Assembly (NCBI GenBank): GCA_018814405.1
Contig: JAHIZO010000004.1
Coordinates: forward strand, 186,001-250,000
Direction: 5' to 3'
From: Gammaproteobacteria bacterium
GTDB taxonomy: Bacteria; Pseudomonadota; Gammaproteobacteria; Burkholderiales; Gallionellaceae
DNA: 64,000 nucleotides
Part shown: in pieces, positions 57,001 through 64,000 of the stretch
Position numbering within the stretch: position 1 is the stretch's first letter
Layout of the letters: each line of letters starts with the position of its first letter
The notes under the pieces: generated by a model
Told to the model about the DNA's origin: nothing
The model's input: the letters and a program-made list of their open reading frames with translations, nothing else
Database searches by the model: none
Program-made: the position numbers and the translations under genes

Positions 57001-57593
57001 AGCTGATCCTGCCCATCGGACACTGGGTGCTGGAGAACGCTTGCCGCCAGCTCAAACTGTGGGAATCTCACCCTGTATTGGGGCACATGCATCTGGCGGT
57101 GAACATCAGCCCGGTGCAGTTCCACCAGCCGGATTTCGTGCGCCAAGTGAAGGAGATATTGCAGGAGAGCGGCGCCGACCCGCGCAGGCTGGAACTGGAG
57201 TTGACCGAGAATCTGGTGCTGGAAGATATCGACGAGGCGACACGCAAGATGGCGGCACTGAAAGAGATTGGCGTGCGTTTTTCCATGGACGATTTCGGTA
57301 CCGGTTATTCTTCACTGCAATACATCAAGCGCCTGCCTATCGACCTGCTCAAGATCGACCAATCGTTCGTGCGCGATATCCTCACCGATCCGGGCGATGC
57401 CATGATGGTGCAGACCATCTCGGGCATGGCGCAGAACTTCGGCTTTGGCGTGATCGCGGAAGGGGTGGAGGAACATGCACAGATCGCGCCATTGGTTGCG
57501 CGCGGTTGCGGAAAATTCCAGGGCTATCTGTTTAGCCGTCCGGTTCCGCTGCAAGATTTTGAAAAGCTGGTCGAGCAATGGAAAACGGACTGA
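54018..57593 (+). CDS. Membrane receptor GGDEF-EAL protein with HAMP and four PAS domains
   Basis: 1191 residues. Helices at about 8-27 and 178-201 enclose a 150-residue periplasmic domain, then HAMP (202-256) and four PAS domains (roughly 262-375, 380-500, 512-635 and 637-750). GGDEF has FGGDEFVVLL near 837 with inhibitory RDTD. In the EAL domain (925-1180) the signature reads EVL (AEVLLRWRS near 967), but the catalytic Glu, DDFGTGYSSLQYI, KIDQSF and AEGVEE are kept, so phosphodiesterase activity is still likely. Co-transcribed with the binding lipoprotein. Confidence 0.93.
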   Translation: MKSRLSFIIPLILMTISVISSLLIYLQEDRDNRRSIEAHMMREIGLQMGQLQNILYNRLTEGDEAEALLSISLVAMRPGINTLVLADDQHRVMLANSFRWKGEPAALHTLYSETNAKLVSQGDKSRLSFNARQPSLLQGYYPLVVAYRHGGLDKQMGILYVEADISEQLQAARHSALEQSLVFGLITFLAAIFIAYILHRLVSRRVGVLSATASRFAAGDFAARTGLKGRDELSELGKSFDNMAQRVGETIALRDRAMQEQKRILETTADGYWQTDLRGCLLDVNGAYCQMSGYSREDLLDMCIPQLEVNEATPDAVRMHIADIIAKGADRFESVHRRKDGTLFDVEVSTTYWPDAGRFIVFIREISDRVRARKELQSRKEEYDRLTTNIPIGVYLLHTSPDGVFDFKYVSQRFCRMLGQSAEEIYADSSAAFKSIHPDDLDRFVKENQAAVKSLKPFNSEVRVQLDGEERWLRSESRPEAGENGECTWDGVMIDITERVTSQSELQREQERLDEAQKVGHFGSWELDLISGRLTWSDQIFTLFEIDQSRFGASYEAFLDGIHPDDREKVNNAYSASLIDKKPYQITHRLLMADGRIKWVEERCSSTFDDAGKPTRSIGTVQDVTEREILAEEGRIASVAFETQEALIVTDRHANIIKVNRAFEETTGYSQEEALGKNPRILASGRHDKAFYQEMWASVLNDGRWSGEVWDRRKGGEIYPKWLTITAVKHLDEITHFVAVFVDITERKKAEEEIRNLAFYDPLTSLPNRRLLQDHLHRALSQSARNDQYGALMFLDLDHFKILNDTKGHEYGDKLLVEVARRLSGCVRDTDTLSRFGGDEFVVLLEGMNVFKEEAVAQAGRIAEKIREALSQPYQLEGVLHRSTPSIGVVLFRGGEVNSEELLKRADLAMYQSKEAGRNKVTFFEASMQAVLESRTLLEGALRQALPKGELEMYYQLQTDESKALLGAEVLLRWRSAELGMVSPAQFIPMAEQTKLILPIGHWVLENACRQLKLWESHPVLGHMHLAVNISPVQFHQPDFVRQVKEILQESGADPRRLELELTENLVLEDIDEATRKMAALKEIGVRFSMDDFGTGYSSLQYIKRLPIDLLKIDQSFVRDILTDPGDAMMVQTISGMAQNFGFGVIAEGVEEHAQIAPLVARGCGKFQGYLFSRPVPLQDFEKLVEQWKTD

Positions 57594-57639
57594 CTAACCG
57601 TACTGCATATGATCCGCACAACAACAAGAATGGCCGCAC

Positions 57640-58611
57640 ATGAATAAAAAAGTGGAAGCGCTAAAGATCCTGGTTGTGGAAGACAGCAAAGTCACGGTCA
57701 AGGTACTGAGCAACTATCTGGCTGCCATGCACATCAGCGAACCGTTGATCGCGGAAGATGGCACGACAGCGCTGGAGGTCTATGCGCGTGAGCGGCCTGA
57801 TGTGGTGCTGCTGGATATCAAACTACCCGACATAGACGGCTTCGAGGTGGCGCGCCAGATACGCAAGATGGAAGGCGAGCATGAATGGGCCGCCATCATC
57901 TTCCTGACCGCGATGAATACCGATGAAGATCTTGCGCGCGGTATCGCCGCCGGTGGCGATGACTATCTGGTCAAACCCGTCAGTGAAGTCGTGTTCCACG
58001 CCAAGGTGCGCGCCATGCAGCGTTTGATCGAGATGCAGCGCAGGCTGGTCGATGTCACGCAGCAACTGGACGGTGCCAATGCCGAGTTGTTGCGCCTTTC
58101 CACCACCGATGCGCTGACCGGCATCGCCAATCGCCGATCGCTGGATCAATTTCTGGAACGCGAATGGCGGCGTTGTCTGCGTATGAAGAAACCGCTGGCG
58201 CTGGTGATGATGGATATCGATTACTTCAAACTGTTCAACGACAAGTACGGTCATCAGGCCGGTGATGACTGTTTGAAGAAAGTGGCGGATCAGATTGCAC
58301 GTGCCGCCCCGCGCGCGACCGACCTGGCAGCCCGCTACGGCGGAGAAGAATTCACGCTGGTGCTGGGGGAGACCGATCAGGACGGTGCGATGTGGATCGC
58401 CGAGCGCGTGCGGCAGATGGTGGCCGATCTTCAAGTGACGCACTACGCAACCGGCAGCAAGTTCGTGACCATCAGTTGCGGGGTGGTGTCTGTACTACCG
58501 GATGAGGACGTGTCGTTGGAGATACTGTTGCAATCCGCTGACGCTGCGCTGTACCAAGCCAAGCGCGGCGGGCGCGACAGAGTGGTTGCAGGAAGCTACG
58601 GCAAGTACTAG
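57640..58611 (+). CDS. PleD-like response regulator: receiver plus GGDEF
   Basis: 323 residues. The receiver has Asp59 in VVLLDIKLPDIDGFE, the acidic pocket VVEDSK and Lys112 in DDYLVKPVSE. A coiled linker (120-155) leads to GGDEF (158-320) with YGGEEFTLVL near 234 and inhibitory RATD, so phosphorylation-controlled c-di-GMP synthesis is expected. It follows the GGDEF-EAL receptor by 46 bases on the same strand. No cognate histidine kinase is in the hub; the only hybrid kinase in the window is 52 kb away. Confidence 0.92.
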   Translation: MNKKVEALKILVVEDSKVTVKVLSNYLAAMHISEPLIAEDGTTALEVYARERPDVVLLDIKLPDIDGFEVARQIRKMEGEHEWAAIIFLTAMNTDEDLARGIAAGGDDYLVKPVSEVVFHAKVRAMQRLIEMQRRLVDVTQQLDGANAELLRLSTTDALTGIANRRSLDQFLEREWRRCLRMKKPLALVMMDIDYFKLFNDKYGHQAGDDCLKKVADQIARAAPRATDLAARYGGEEFTLVLGETDQDGAMWIAERVRQMVADLQVTHYATGSKFVTISCGVVSVLPDEDVSLEILLQSADAALYQAKRGGRDRVVAGSYGKY

Positions 58612-58730
58612 TCTGTCCGGATCGTATTTCAGCCGACGCTTGCGTCGCCTCCTTCAATGCGGCAGTTCCCTGCCGCGATTCTCCCCAGTGCTTCACTCTC
58701 CCATCAACGCAATGCCATATCCCGTCTTTT

Positions 58731-58777
58731 TATTGGACCAAAGACCAATATCCACGGGCATGCGATTTCGCTAGCAT
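58731..58777 (+). promoter_or_regulatory. Palindrome plus TAGCAT promoter motif, copy 1
   Basis: TATTGGACCAAAGACCAAT (58731-58749), containing ATTGG...CCAAT inverted arms, is followed after exactly 22 bases by TAGCAT (58772-58777). The same arrangement recurs at 63944. If TAGCAT is the -10 box, the palindrome centre falls near -43.5, the place for an activator overlapping a weak -35. It serves the HD-GYP gene at 58857; the gap 58612-58856 shows nothing else. Confidence 0.7.
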
Positions 58778-58856
58778 CCATCGGTTAAAAAATCACCTTC
58801 ATCTTCGCTGTAGATGGGTGGGCTTTACCTTCGAACTGGAAGCTGTCCCGGTAATA

Positions 58857-60086
58857 ATGGCCTCGTATAACGTCAATCTGCACGAAGTGGTGTATTCGCT
58901 CTCCAATGCCCTGGATCTTGTGGGGGTCAGTCATATCCATCACGGGAAGCGGGTGGCATATATGGCGACCGAGGTGGGCAAGCAGCTCGGTTGGAACGGC
59001 CCCATGATGGACGATCTGTTTCAGAGTGCCATCCTGCATGACATCGGCGTGTCCAAGACACAGGTGCACAAACATCTGGCTGAACTGGAATGGGAGTTGG
59101 AGAAGGATCACTGCATCGTCGGTCATGATCTGCTACAGGGATGCTCGCTGCTCTCTCATCTGTCGGGGAACATCCTGTATCACCATTCGCACTGGGAGGT
59201 GCTGGAAAGACTAGAGCTGGATGATTCGACCAAATTGATCGCGAACTGTATCTATCTGGTCGACCGTGTCGATGTGCAAACGCTCAGGGAGATGGCCGGT
59301 GGGCAAGATATCCTGCTGGGGAAAGACAGGATATGGGAGATGGTGCGGAAGAATTCAGGCGACTGGTTCTATCCGGGCTTGGTCGAGGCCTTCATGGAAG
59401 TCTCCAAGTCGGATGCTTTCTGGTTCCGTCTTGAACGGGAGCATGTGAACGGCTATCTGTCGACCTGGCTTTCACATTCGGGAGAGAAGGCGGTCTCATT
59501 TACGGAATTGAAGAAAGTCGTCGAGATATTCTCCTATGTTGTCGATGCCAAAAGCAGTTTCACCAAGGAGCATTCCGAGGGTGTGGCGATGCTTGCCCAT
59601 CATCTGGGTAGGGAGTTCGCTTTGTCGGAAGAGAGTTGCGAGCTGCTGGAATTGGCCGGGTTGTTGCACGACATCGGCAAACTGAGAGTGCCGGACGAGT
59701 TGCTGGAAAAAACGGGGAGTTTGAGTGAGACCGAGTACTGCGTCATGCATCGTCATAGTTTTGACACCTATGACATCCTGAAGAACATCAGGGGCATGGA
59801 GCAGGTGGCGACTTGGGCGGCGCAGCATCATGAGCGCGTCGATGGCTCGGGTTATCCGTATATGTCCGGTGAGCACGAGATATCGATAGAAGCCCGGATA
59901 CTGGCTGTTGCAGATGTCTTTCAGGCTTTGGCACAGCGGCGCCCGTATCGGGAGGCGCTGCCGCCAGAGAAGATATTGAAGATACTGCAATTGGAAGCAG
60001 ACAGCGGGAAGCTAGACAGGGTGGTGGTGGCGAAAGTGGAGAAGAACCTTCAGCATTGTTGGGAGACATCGCTGTTGATGAAATGA
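58857..60086 (+). CDS. Two-HD-domain protein with C-terminal HD-GYP
   Basis: 409 residues from the ATG at 58857; an in-frame GTG at 58818 is possible. The first HD domain has AILHDIGVSKTQ near residue 60 but no GYP. The second (about 255-400) has LLHDIGKLRVPDELLEKTG near 270 and HHERVDGSGYPY near 323, a full HD-GYP motif, so c-di-GMP hydrolysis is likely. No membrane segment. It is preceded by promoter motif copy 1 and followed after 30 bases by the macro-domain gene. Confidence 0.9.
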   Translation: MASYNVNLHEVVYSLSNALDLVGVSHIHHGKRVAYMATEVGKQLGWNGPMMDDLFQSAILHDIGVSKTQVHKHLAELEWELEKDHCIVGHDLLQGCSLLSHLSGNILYHHSHWEVLERLELDDSTKLIANCIYLVDRVDVQTLREMAGGQDILLGKDRIWEMVRKNSGDWFYPGLVEAFMEVSKSDAFWFRLEREHVNGYLSTWLSHSGEKAVSFTELKKVVEIFSYVVDAKSSFTKEHSEGVAMLAHHLGREFALSEESCELLELAGLLHDIGKLRVPDELLEKTGSLSETEYCVMHRHSFDTYDILKNIRGMEQVATWAAQHHERVDGSGYPYMSGEHEISIEARILAVADVFQALAQRRPYREALPPEKILKILQLEADSGKLDRVVVAKVEKNLQHCWETSLLMK

Positions 60087-60116
60087 GTTTGGCTGGATTC
60101 GATGCGGGGGAAAGAA

Positions 60117-60605
60117 ATGATCTATGAATTGGACGGGGATGTTTTGCGCACGGGTGCGCAGGTCATCGCGCACGGTGTCTCGCCTAATGATGACTTCCAT
60201 CAGGGGCTGGCGTTGCAATTACGCGAAGGCATGCCGGAGATGTACAAGGATTTTCGTCATCATTGCAAGACCATGCATCCCAAGCCGGGTAGTCTGATGA
60301 CTTGGAAGTTCGGCGAGGGCCGCCAGTTGGTCCATTTGTTCACCCAATCTTCGGCATATGACCACGGAAGCAAACCGGGGCGCGCAACACTCAGCCACGT
60401 CAATCACGCTTTGCATGCACTGCGCAATCTGATCCTGAAAGATGGGGGCACAAGCATCGCTATGCCTAAGCTGGCTTGTGGTGTTGGTGGGCTGGATTGG
60501 CAGGATGTGCAGCCGCTGGTCGCGAAGCAACTGGGGGATCTGGGCATCCCGGTGTACGTCTATGTGAACTATCAAAAGAACATAAAGGCCATAGAGCCTG
60601 CTTAA
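60117..60605 (+). CDS. Macro-domain (ADP-ribose-binding) protein
   Basis: 162 residues from the ATG at 60117 after GGGGGAAAGAA; an ATG at 60102 would add five residues. The ADP-ribose loop appears as VIAHGVSPNDDFHQGLALQL and the second loop as SIAMPKLACGVGGLDW, with a PGSLMTWKF strand between. The type resembles Poa1/TARG1/DarG-like macro domains that remove ADP-ribose adducts. It sits between an HD-GYP gene and a FixJ-like regulator, an unusual place for this fold. Substrate unknown. Confidence 0.87.
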   Translation: MIYELDGDVLRTGAQVIAHGVSPNDDFHQGLALQLREGMPEMYKDFRHHCKTMHPKPGSLMTWKFGEGRQLVHLFTQSSAYDHGSKPGRATLSHVNHALHALRNLILKDGGTSIAMPKLACGVGGLDWQDVQPLVAKQLGDLGIPVYVYVNYQKNIKAIEPA

Positions 60606-60637
60606 GAGTAATCTAAGTTCCCTGGAGGGGAGTTAAA

Positions 60638-61330
60638 GTGGTTAATGTCGGATCAGAGAAGACAGTCGTCGTGATAGACGATGATGTCGCAACTTTCAAA
60701 GGTATCTCTCGCATCGCCAGGCAGGCGGGCTTCAATACGGAAGCCTTTCCTGATTGTCTGGATTTCTCGCGGTGGCTGGACGCGCATGCTGCTGATGCTT
60801 CCGTTGCGTCCCGTTCGTATTGCCTGGTGATCGATGTCAAATCCCTGCTGCCGGATGCTGAATGGCATTCGAATCCTCACATCCGTTCGATCCCCAAGTT
60901 GTGTGTTGGCACGCCTGTCGCGATCTCCACCATGGGGCAGGTGATGAATGGATTTGAATGCGAATTCATCAGAAAGCCGTTCACGCTGGATGCCATACAG
61001 ATGCATATCGAAGATGCTTTGGCGCGTTATGCCAGCAATGCCAGTGAGACGTTTGATAACAAGCGCATTATTGAGATGTTCGCACTGTTGACCAAACGCG
61101 AGCATGAAGTGGCGGCACTGGTTGGCAGTGGCAGCTCCAACCTCGATATCGCCGCCGTGCTCGGCATCACGCTGAAGACCGTCAAAGCGCATCGTGCGAA
61201 AGTGATGGAGAAGACTGCGGCCAGTACCATCGCCGATTTCGTTCGGAAATACGAGCGCTACAGGCAGGCAGTGCTCAAGACTGAGGGCGCCTCGCTTATG
61301 CGGTCAGGAAAACACAAGGTGGTGTCATGA
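60638..61330 (+). CDS. FixJ/NarL-like response regulator with LuxR helix-turn-helix
   Basis: 230 residues from a GTG at 60638 preceded by GGAGGGG. The receiver has VIDDD at residues 13-17, Asp66 in CLVIDVKS and Lys113 in FIRKPF; the acceptor Asp is further from the N-terminus than usual, so some helices are longer. The GerE-type helix-turn-helix (about 150-210) reads LTKREHEVAALVGSGSSNLDIAAVLGITLKTVKAHR. It is the only transcription factor in the hub, and overlaps the next gene by 4 bases. It could be the activator of the palindrome motif, which is a guess. Confidence 0.88.
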   Translation: MVNVGSEKTVVVIDDDVATFKGISRIARQAGFNTEAFPDCLDFSRWLDAHAADASVASRSYCLVIDVKSLLPDAEWHSNPHIRSIPKLCVGTPVAISTMGQVMNGFECEFIRKPFTLDAIQMHIEDALARYASNASETFDNKRIIEMFALLTKREHEVAALVGSGSSNLDIAAVLGITLKTVKAHRAKVMEKTAASTIADFVRKYERYRQAVLKTEGASLMRSGKHKVVS

Positions 61331-62682
61331 AACAAGCTGCCTTCCCGAGTGTGGGTTCGATCGCACAGAAAACCATCCTGCGCTGCGATCCGGCTATCAG
61401 TGCGAGAGAAGCTGCCTTGTTGATGGAAAAGAACAATGTCAGCAGTGTCGTGCTTGAGATGGGTGGGAAGCTTCACATCTTCACCGTGGAAGACCTGCTG
61501 AACTTTATTCATGGCGAGGGAGCTTACAGCACACCGCTATCCGATCTGTCGATCAGGCGGCTGGATTGCATCTCCGATAATGAGAAACTACTGGTGGTGC
61601 TGGAGCATTTGGAGAGCACCGGTTCTTCCCACCTTGGGGTGTTGGATGCCGATGACAGATTGATCGGCATCGTGACGCGCACCGACATCCTGACATCTAT
61701 CGATCCTGCCATATTGCTGGAAAGAAAGAAGATAGGGGATATGATCATCAGGAGCGAGCCGGTCATGTTCACGGCAGACTGGATACTCGAAGATGTCATG
61801 CATCACTTCCGCAGGGCGGAGGATGCGATCATCGTGGTCGATGAGGGCAAGCCCATCGGCATCGTGACCACCAAAGATGTATTCGGTGTCCTCTCTTCTG
61901 GGGACGATGCTGGCAAGCCCCTTTCTGAATACATGGCGACGCCTGTCATCACCTCGCCGCGCGCAGCTTCGATCAACGAGGCCATGTTGCAACTGAAGCA
62001 ATATCGCATCAAGCGGGCTATCGTGGTCGATGAGGGCGGGCAACTGGCCGGCGTCATATCGCAGAGCGAACTCATCAGCTATGCATACGGCGCATGGATA
62101 AACATCCTGAAGAACCATTCCTCTGAATTGCATGAGCTGGTGGATATGCTGGAAGAGAAAGCGCGTAGCCTTGAGCATCTATCTGTGACCGACGTACTGA
62201 CTGGGCTGGGCAACCGGCGGCTGTTGCAGATCAGGATGGACGAGGAAAAGGAGCGCGTCCGGCGTTATGGTGCAGTGCCATTCTCGTTGGTGATACTGGA
62301 TATCGATTTCTTCAAGCAGATCAACGACACACATGGACACTTGGTCGGTGATGCGGTGTTGAAGCTGCTAAGCACAGAGATCAACCGTGCCATACGCAAG
62401 ATCGATACCGCGGTACGTTGGGGCGGCGAAGAATTCGCCATCATGCTCGGCAATACACCGTTGTCGGCAGCAGCGGGTTTCTGTGAAAGACTGCGTGCAG
62501 CTGTCGAACGCATGGAACTGGTGAATGGAATCCAGCTGACGATCAGTTTGGGGATATCCGAGTATGTACCAAACGAGGAGGATTTCACTCTGGTGGAGCG
62601 TGCCGACCGGGCTTTGTATAGCGCGAAACGCAAAGGGCGGAACAGGGTGGAGGTGGAGCAGGCGCTCAAACTCTCGTCGTAA
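61327..62682 (+). CDS. Four-CBS-domain diguanylate cyclase
   Basis: 451 residues. Two CBS pairs fill about residues 10-125 and 140-255, for example GIVTRTDILT and GIVTTKDVFG, followed by a coiled linker and a GGDEF domain (287-445) with WGGEEFAIML near 364 and inhibitory RKID. CBS pairs usually bind adenine nucleotides or SAM, so the cyclase may read cellular energy state. No membrane segment. The ATG overlaps the regulator stop as ATGA, so the two are translationally coupled. Confidence 0.92.
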   Translation: MKQAAFPSVGSIAQKTILRCDPAISAREAALLMEKNNVSSVVLEMGGKLHIFTVEDLLNFIHGEGAYSTPLSDLSIRRLDCISDNEKLLVVLEHLESTGSSHLGVLDADDRLIGIVTRTDILTSIDPAILLERKKIGDMIIRSEPVMFTADWILEDVMHHFRRAEDAIIVVDEGKPIGIVTTKDVFGVLSSGDDAGKPLSEYMATPVITSPRAASINEAMLQLKQYRIKRAIVVDEGGQLAGVISQSELISYAYGAWINILKNHSSELHELVDMLEEKARSLEHLSVTDVLTGLGNRRLLQIRMDEEKERVRRYGAVPFSLVILDIDFFKQINDTHGHLVGDAVLKLLSTEINRAIRKIDTAVRWGGEEFAIMLGNTPLSAAAGFCERLRAAVERMELVNGIQLTISLGISEYVPNEEDFTLVERADRALYSAKRKGRNRVEVEQALKLSS

Positions 62683-62734
62683 CGCAACTCTGTTCGTCCT
62701 CGTTCTGCTGGGGGCGAGTGTCACGGCGCATGTT

Positions 62735-63871
62735 CTAGGCTTCGTCCTTGTAACGCATCTGGATATCAGAGATCGCCTGCGGGTTGTCGAGCAGTATCTC
62801 CACACACCTTCTGTCCAGTTTCCATTTCGATAGCGCATTGAGTTCATCGTACGCCGCGGCATTGCTCCAGGCAGGTTTGTAGCAGCGCTTCGATGTCAGT
62901 GCATCGAAAACATCAGCCGCCGCGATGATGCGCGCTTCAAGCGGGATGTCCTCACCTTTCAGTCCGCAAGGGTAGCCAGTCCCGTCGCAGTTCTCATGAT
63001 GGGACTCGGCGATGTTGGCCATCACCGGGGCTAGGCTGGAATTGCCCAGATTGAAGTTCTTCAGCATGGTGTCGATGATCTGGCGGCCTTTGGTGGTGTG
63101 TGTCTGCATCAACTTGAACTCGTCTTGCGTGAGCTTTCCCGCTTTGAGCAGAATGTGGTCTGGTATCGCTATCTTGCCGATGTCGTGCATCGGGGCAGCC
63201 CACAGGATTGACTCGGTGAATTCGTCGTTCAACCCTTGATCACTGGCGATCTCATTGGCTATCAATCTGGAAAAATGCGACATGCGTTCGAGATGGGCAC
63301 CGGTTTCCGGATCCCTGTAACTGGAGAAGCTGGTCGCCGTTCTGAGTGCACCGTGCATCGTCTGCACCGTATTGAGTTCAAGATCGACCAACAGTGAGAT
63401 CATTCTTGCGATCATGTCCAGATTGGCAAGGGTGCTTTCCTGAAGCACATTCGGCTGTCGCGAGTTGAAGAAGATGAAACCGGTCAGTTGTTCGTTCGCA
63501 TACATGGGGATGGTGTAGCTGGCGCGAAAGCCGTGATCCACGATCCGTTTGCTGTGTGTTTGCTCGCTGTCCGAGAATACGGAAAGGTCATTGATGATTC
63601 TGGGTCTGCCGCTCAGAAATATTTGATGCAGCGAGGGCGTGTCGGCCAGTTTTACCTGATAGCCAGGAAGTGGATTGCCATCGTCCGTACTATGGGCAAG
63701 GGTCTTGAGCAGATCGAGGGCCGGATCGTAGATGGCGACCGAGATGCGGTGGATGAACTCACAGCAATTGCGGGTCGCATCATGGATGGCAAGGATCTTT
63801 TCCGAAAGGGAACAGTTGTGGTTCAGCTGAGCCAGCATGTCTGTTCGATTGAACTCTATCCCTTCACCCAT
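62735..63871 (-). CDS. GAF-HD-GYP phosphodiesterase
   Basis: 378 residues from the ATG at 63871, six bases after GGAGG; a GTG at 63883 is less likely. A GAF domain (about 20-165, SVAIYDPALDLLKTLAHS) precedes HD-GYP with APMHDIGKIAIPDHIL near residue 225 and SHHENCDGTGYPCGL near 295. Both metal and GYP motifs are complete, so c-di-GMP hydrolysis is expected. It converges on the CBS-GGDEF gene, and its promoter side faces promoter motif copy 2 at the window edge. Confidence 0.92.
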   Translation of the reverse strand: MGEGIEFNRTDMLAQLNHNCSLSEKILAIHDATRNCCEFIHRISVAIYDPALDLLKTLAHSTDDGNPLPGYQVKLADTPSLHQIFLSGRPRIINDLSVFSDSEQTHSKRIVDHGFRASYTIPMYANEQLTGFIFFNSRQPNVLQESTLANLDMIARMISLLVDLELNTVQTMHGALRTATSFSSYRDPETGAHLERMSHFSRLIANEIASDQGLNDEFTESILWAAPMHDIGKIAIPDHILLKAGKLTQDEFKLMQTHTTKGRQIIDTMLKNFNLGNSSLAPVMANIAESHHENCDGTGYPCGLKGEDIPLEARIIAAADVFDALTSKRCYKPAWSNAAAYDELNALSKWKLDRRCVEILLDNPQAISDIQMRYKDEA

Positions 63872-63943
63872 CCTATCCTCCACTTTATATGTATCAAGAC
63901 TTCAAATTCCGGAGCCTTTTTGTCAGGAATTGAAGTGCGTGTC

Positions 63944-63990
63944 TATTGGACCAAAGGCCAATGTGCAATATTGGGCTGTTCCGTTAGCAT
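63944..63990 (+). promoter_or_regulatory. Palindrome plus TAGCAT promoter motif, copy 2
   Basis: TATTGGACCAAAGGCCAAT (63944-63962) differs from copy 1 by one base and is followed after the same 22 bases by TAGCAT (63985-63990). It is in the same orientation, so the controlled gene should start just beyond the right edge on the plus strand. It lies in the divergent gap upstream of the GAF-HD-GYP gene; nothing else was recognised in 63872-64000. Confidence 0.7.
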
Positions 63991-64000
63991 TCGTGCCACA

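Noticed and set aside
58818-58856. GTG start for the two-HD protein
   Set aside because: It adds 13 residues without similarity or a ribosome-binding site; the ATG at 58857 begins right before the first HD helix.

Overview
The window looks like a chromosomal segment of a betaproteobacterium. Gene content and protein style (isc-linked hscBA-fdx-iscX, cytochrome cd1 nitrite reductase with cNOR, adenosylcobalamin-dependent ribonucleotide reductase, dense PAS/GGDEF/EAL signalling) would fit the Nitrosomonadales/Gallionellaceae, but no rRNA gene is present and that placement is an inference. GC is moderately high and most genes have clear homologues. No prophage, insertion sequence or CRISPR array was seen. 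The only mobile-type elements are an intein, one REP-like palindrome and a decayed tRNA.

Layout. 1-3.4 kb: end of an isc operon (hscB partial, hscA, fdx, iscX) running into dsbB. 3.4-6 kb: a soluble hybrid histidine kinase and a cytochrome b561. 6-9.3 kb: a tightly overlapping minus-strand operon nsrR > HPP membrane protein > SirB2 > hemerythrin > flavoprotein. 9.4-17.6 kb: divergent plus-strand nitrogen-oxide block with a small membrane protein, norC, norB, nirS, a terminator, a TonB receptor, nnrS and a membrane protein. Together these two blocks form an NO/nitrite respiration and NO-defence island under a presumed NsrR switch. 17.7-25.6 kb: rhlE, an AEC transporter, envZ/ompR, three exported proteins transcribed divergently from ompR, yajD and dbpA. 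25.7-26.6 kb: a small accessory patch (J-domain-like protein, degenerate tRNA-Arg and terminators). 26.6-34.7 kb: pepN, a YgjP-type metalloprotein, an HDOD protein, a PilJ-like/PAS/GGDEF/EAL protein and an M23 peptidase. 34.8-38.8 kb: nrdJ interrupted by a 380-residue intein placed directly before the catalytic cysteine. 38.9-45.4 kb: a diguanylate cyclase, serB, rlmF, SemiSWEET and mfd. 45.5-48.5 kb: ispD-ispF-tsaB-rimI-udg. 48.5-63.9 kb: a cyclic-di-GMP signalling hub.

The hub holds two giant multi-PAS GGDEF-EAL receptors, an orphan periplasmic-binding lipoprotein directly upstream of one receptor, a PleD-like REC-GGDEF protein, two HD-GYP proteins, a macro-domain protein, a FixJ-like regulator overlapping a 4xCBS-GGDEF protein, and a 19-bp palindrome followed at exactly the same distance by TAGCAT at two places (upstream of an HD-GYP gene and at the window's right edge). 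The hub, the shared promoter motif and the binding-protein/receptor pairing are the strongest candidates for an undescribed system. The secondary candidate is the ompR/envZ-linked trio of exported proteins containing two small Gly/Arg-tailed paralogues.
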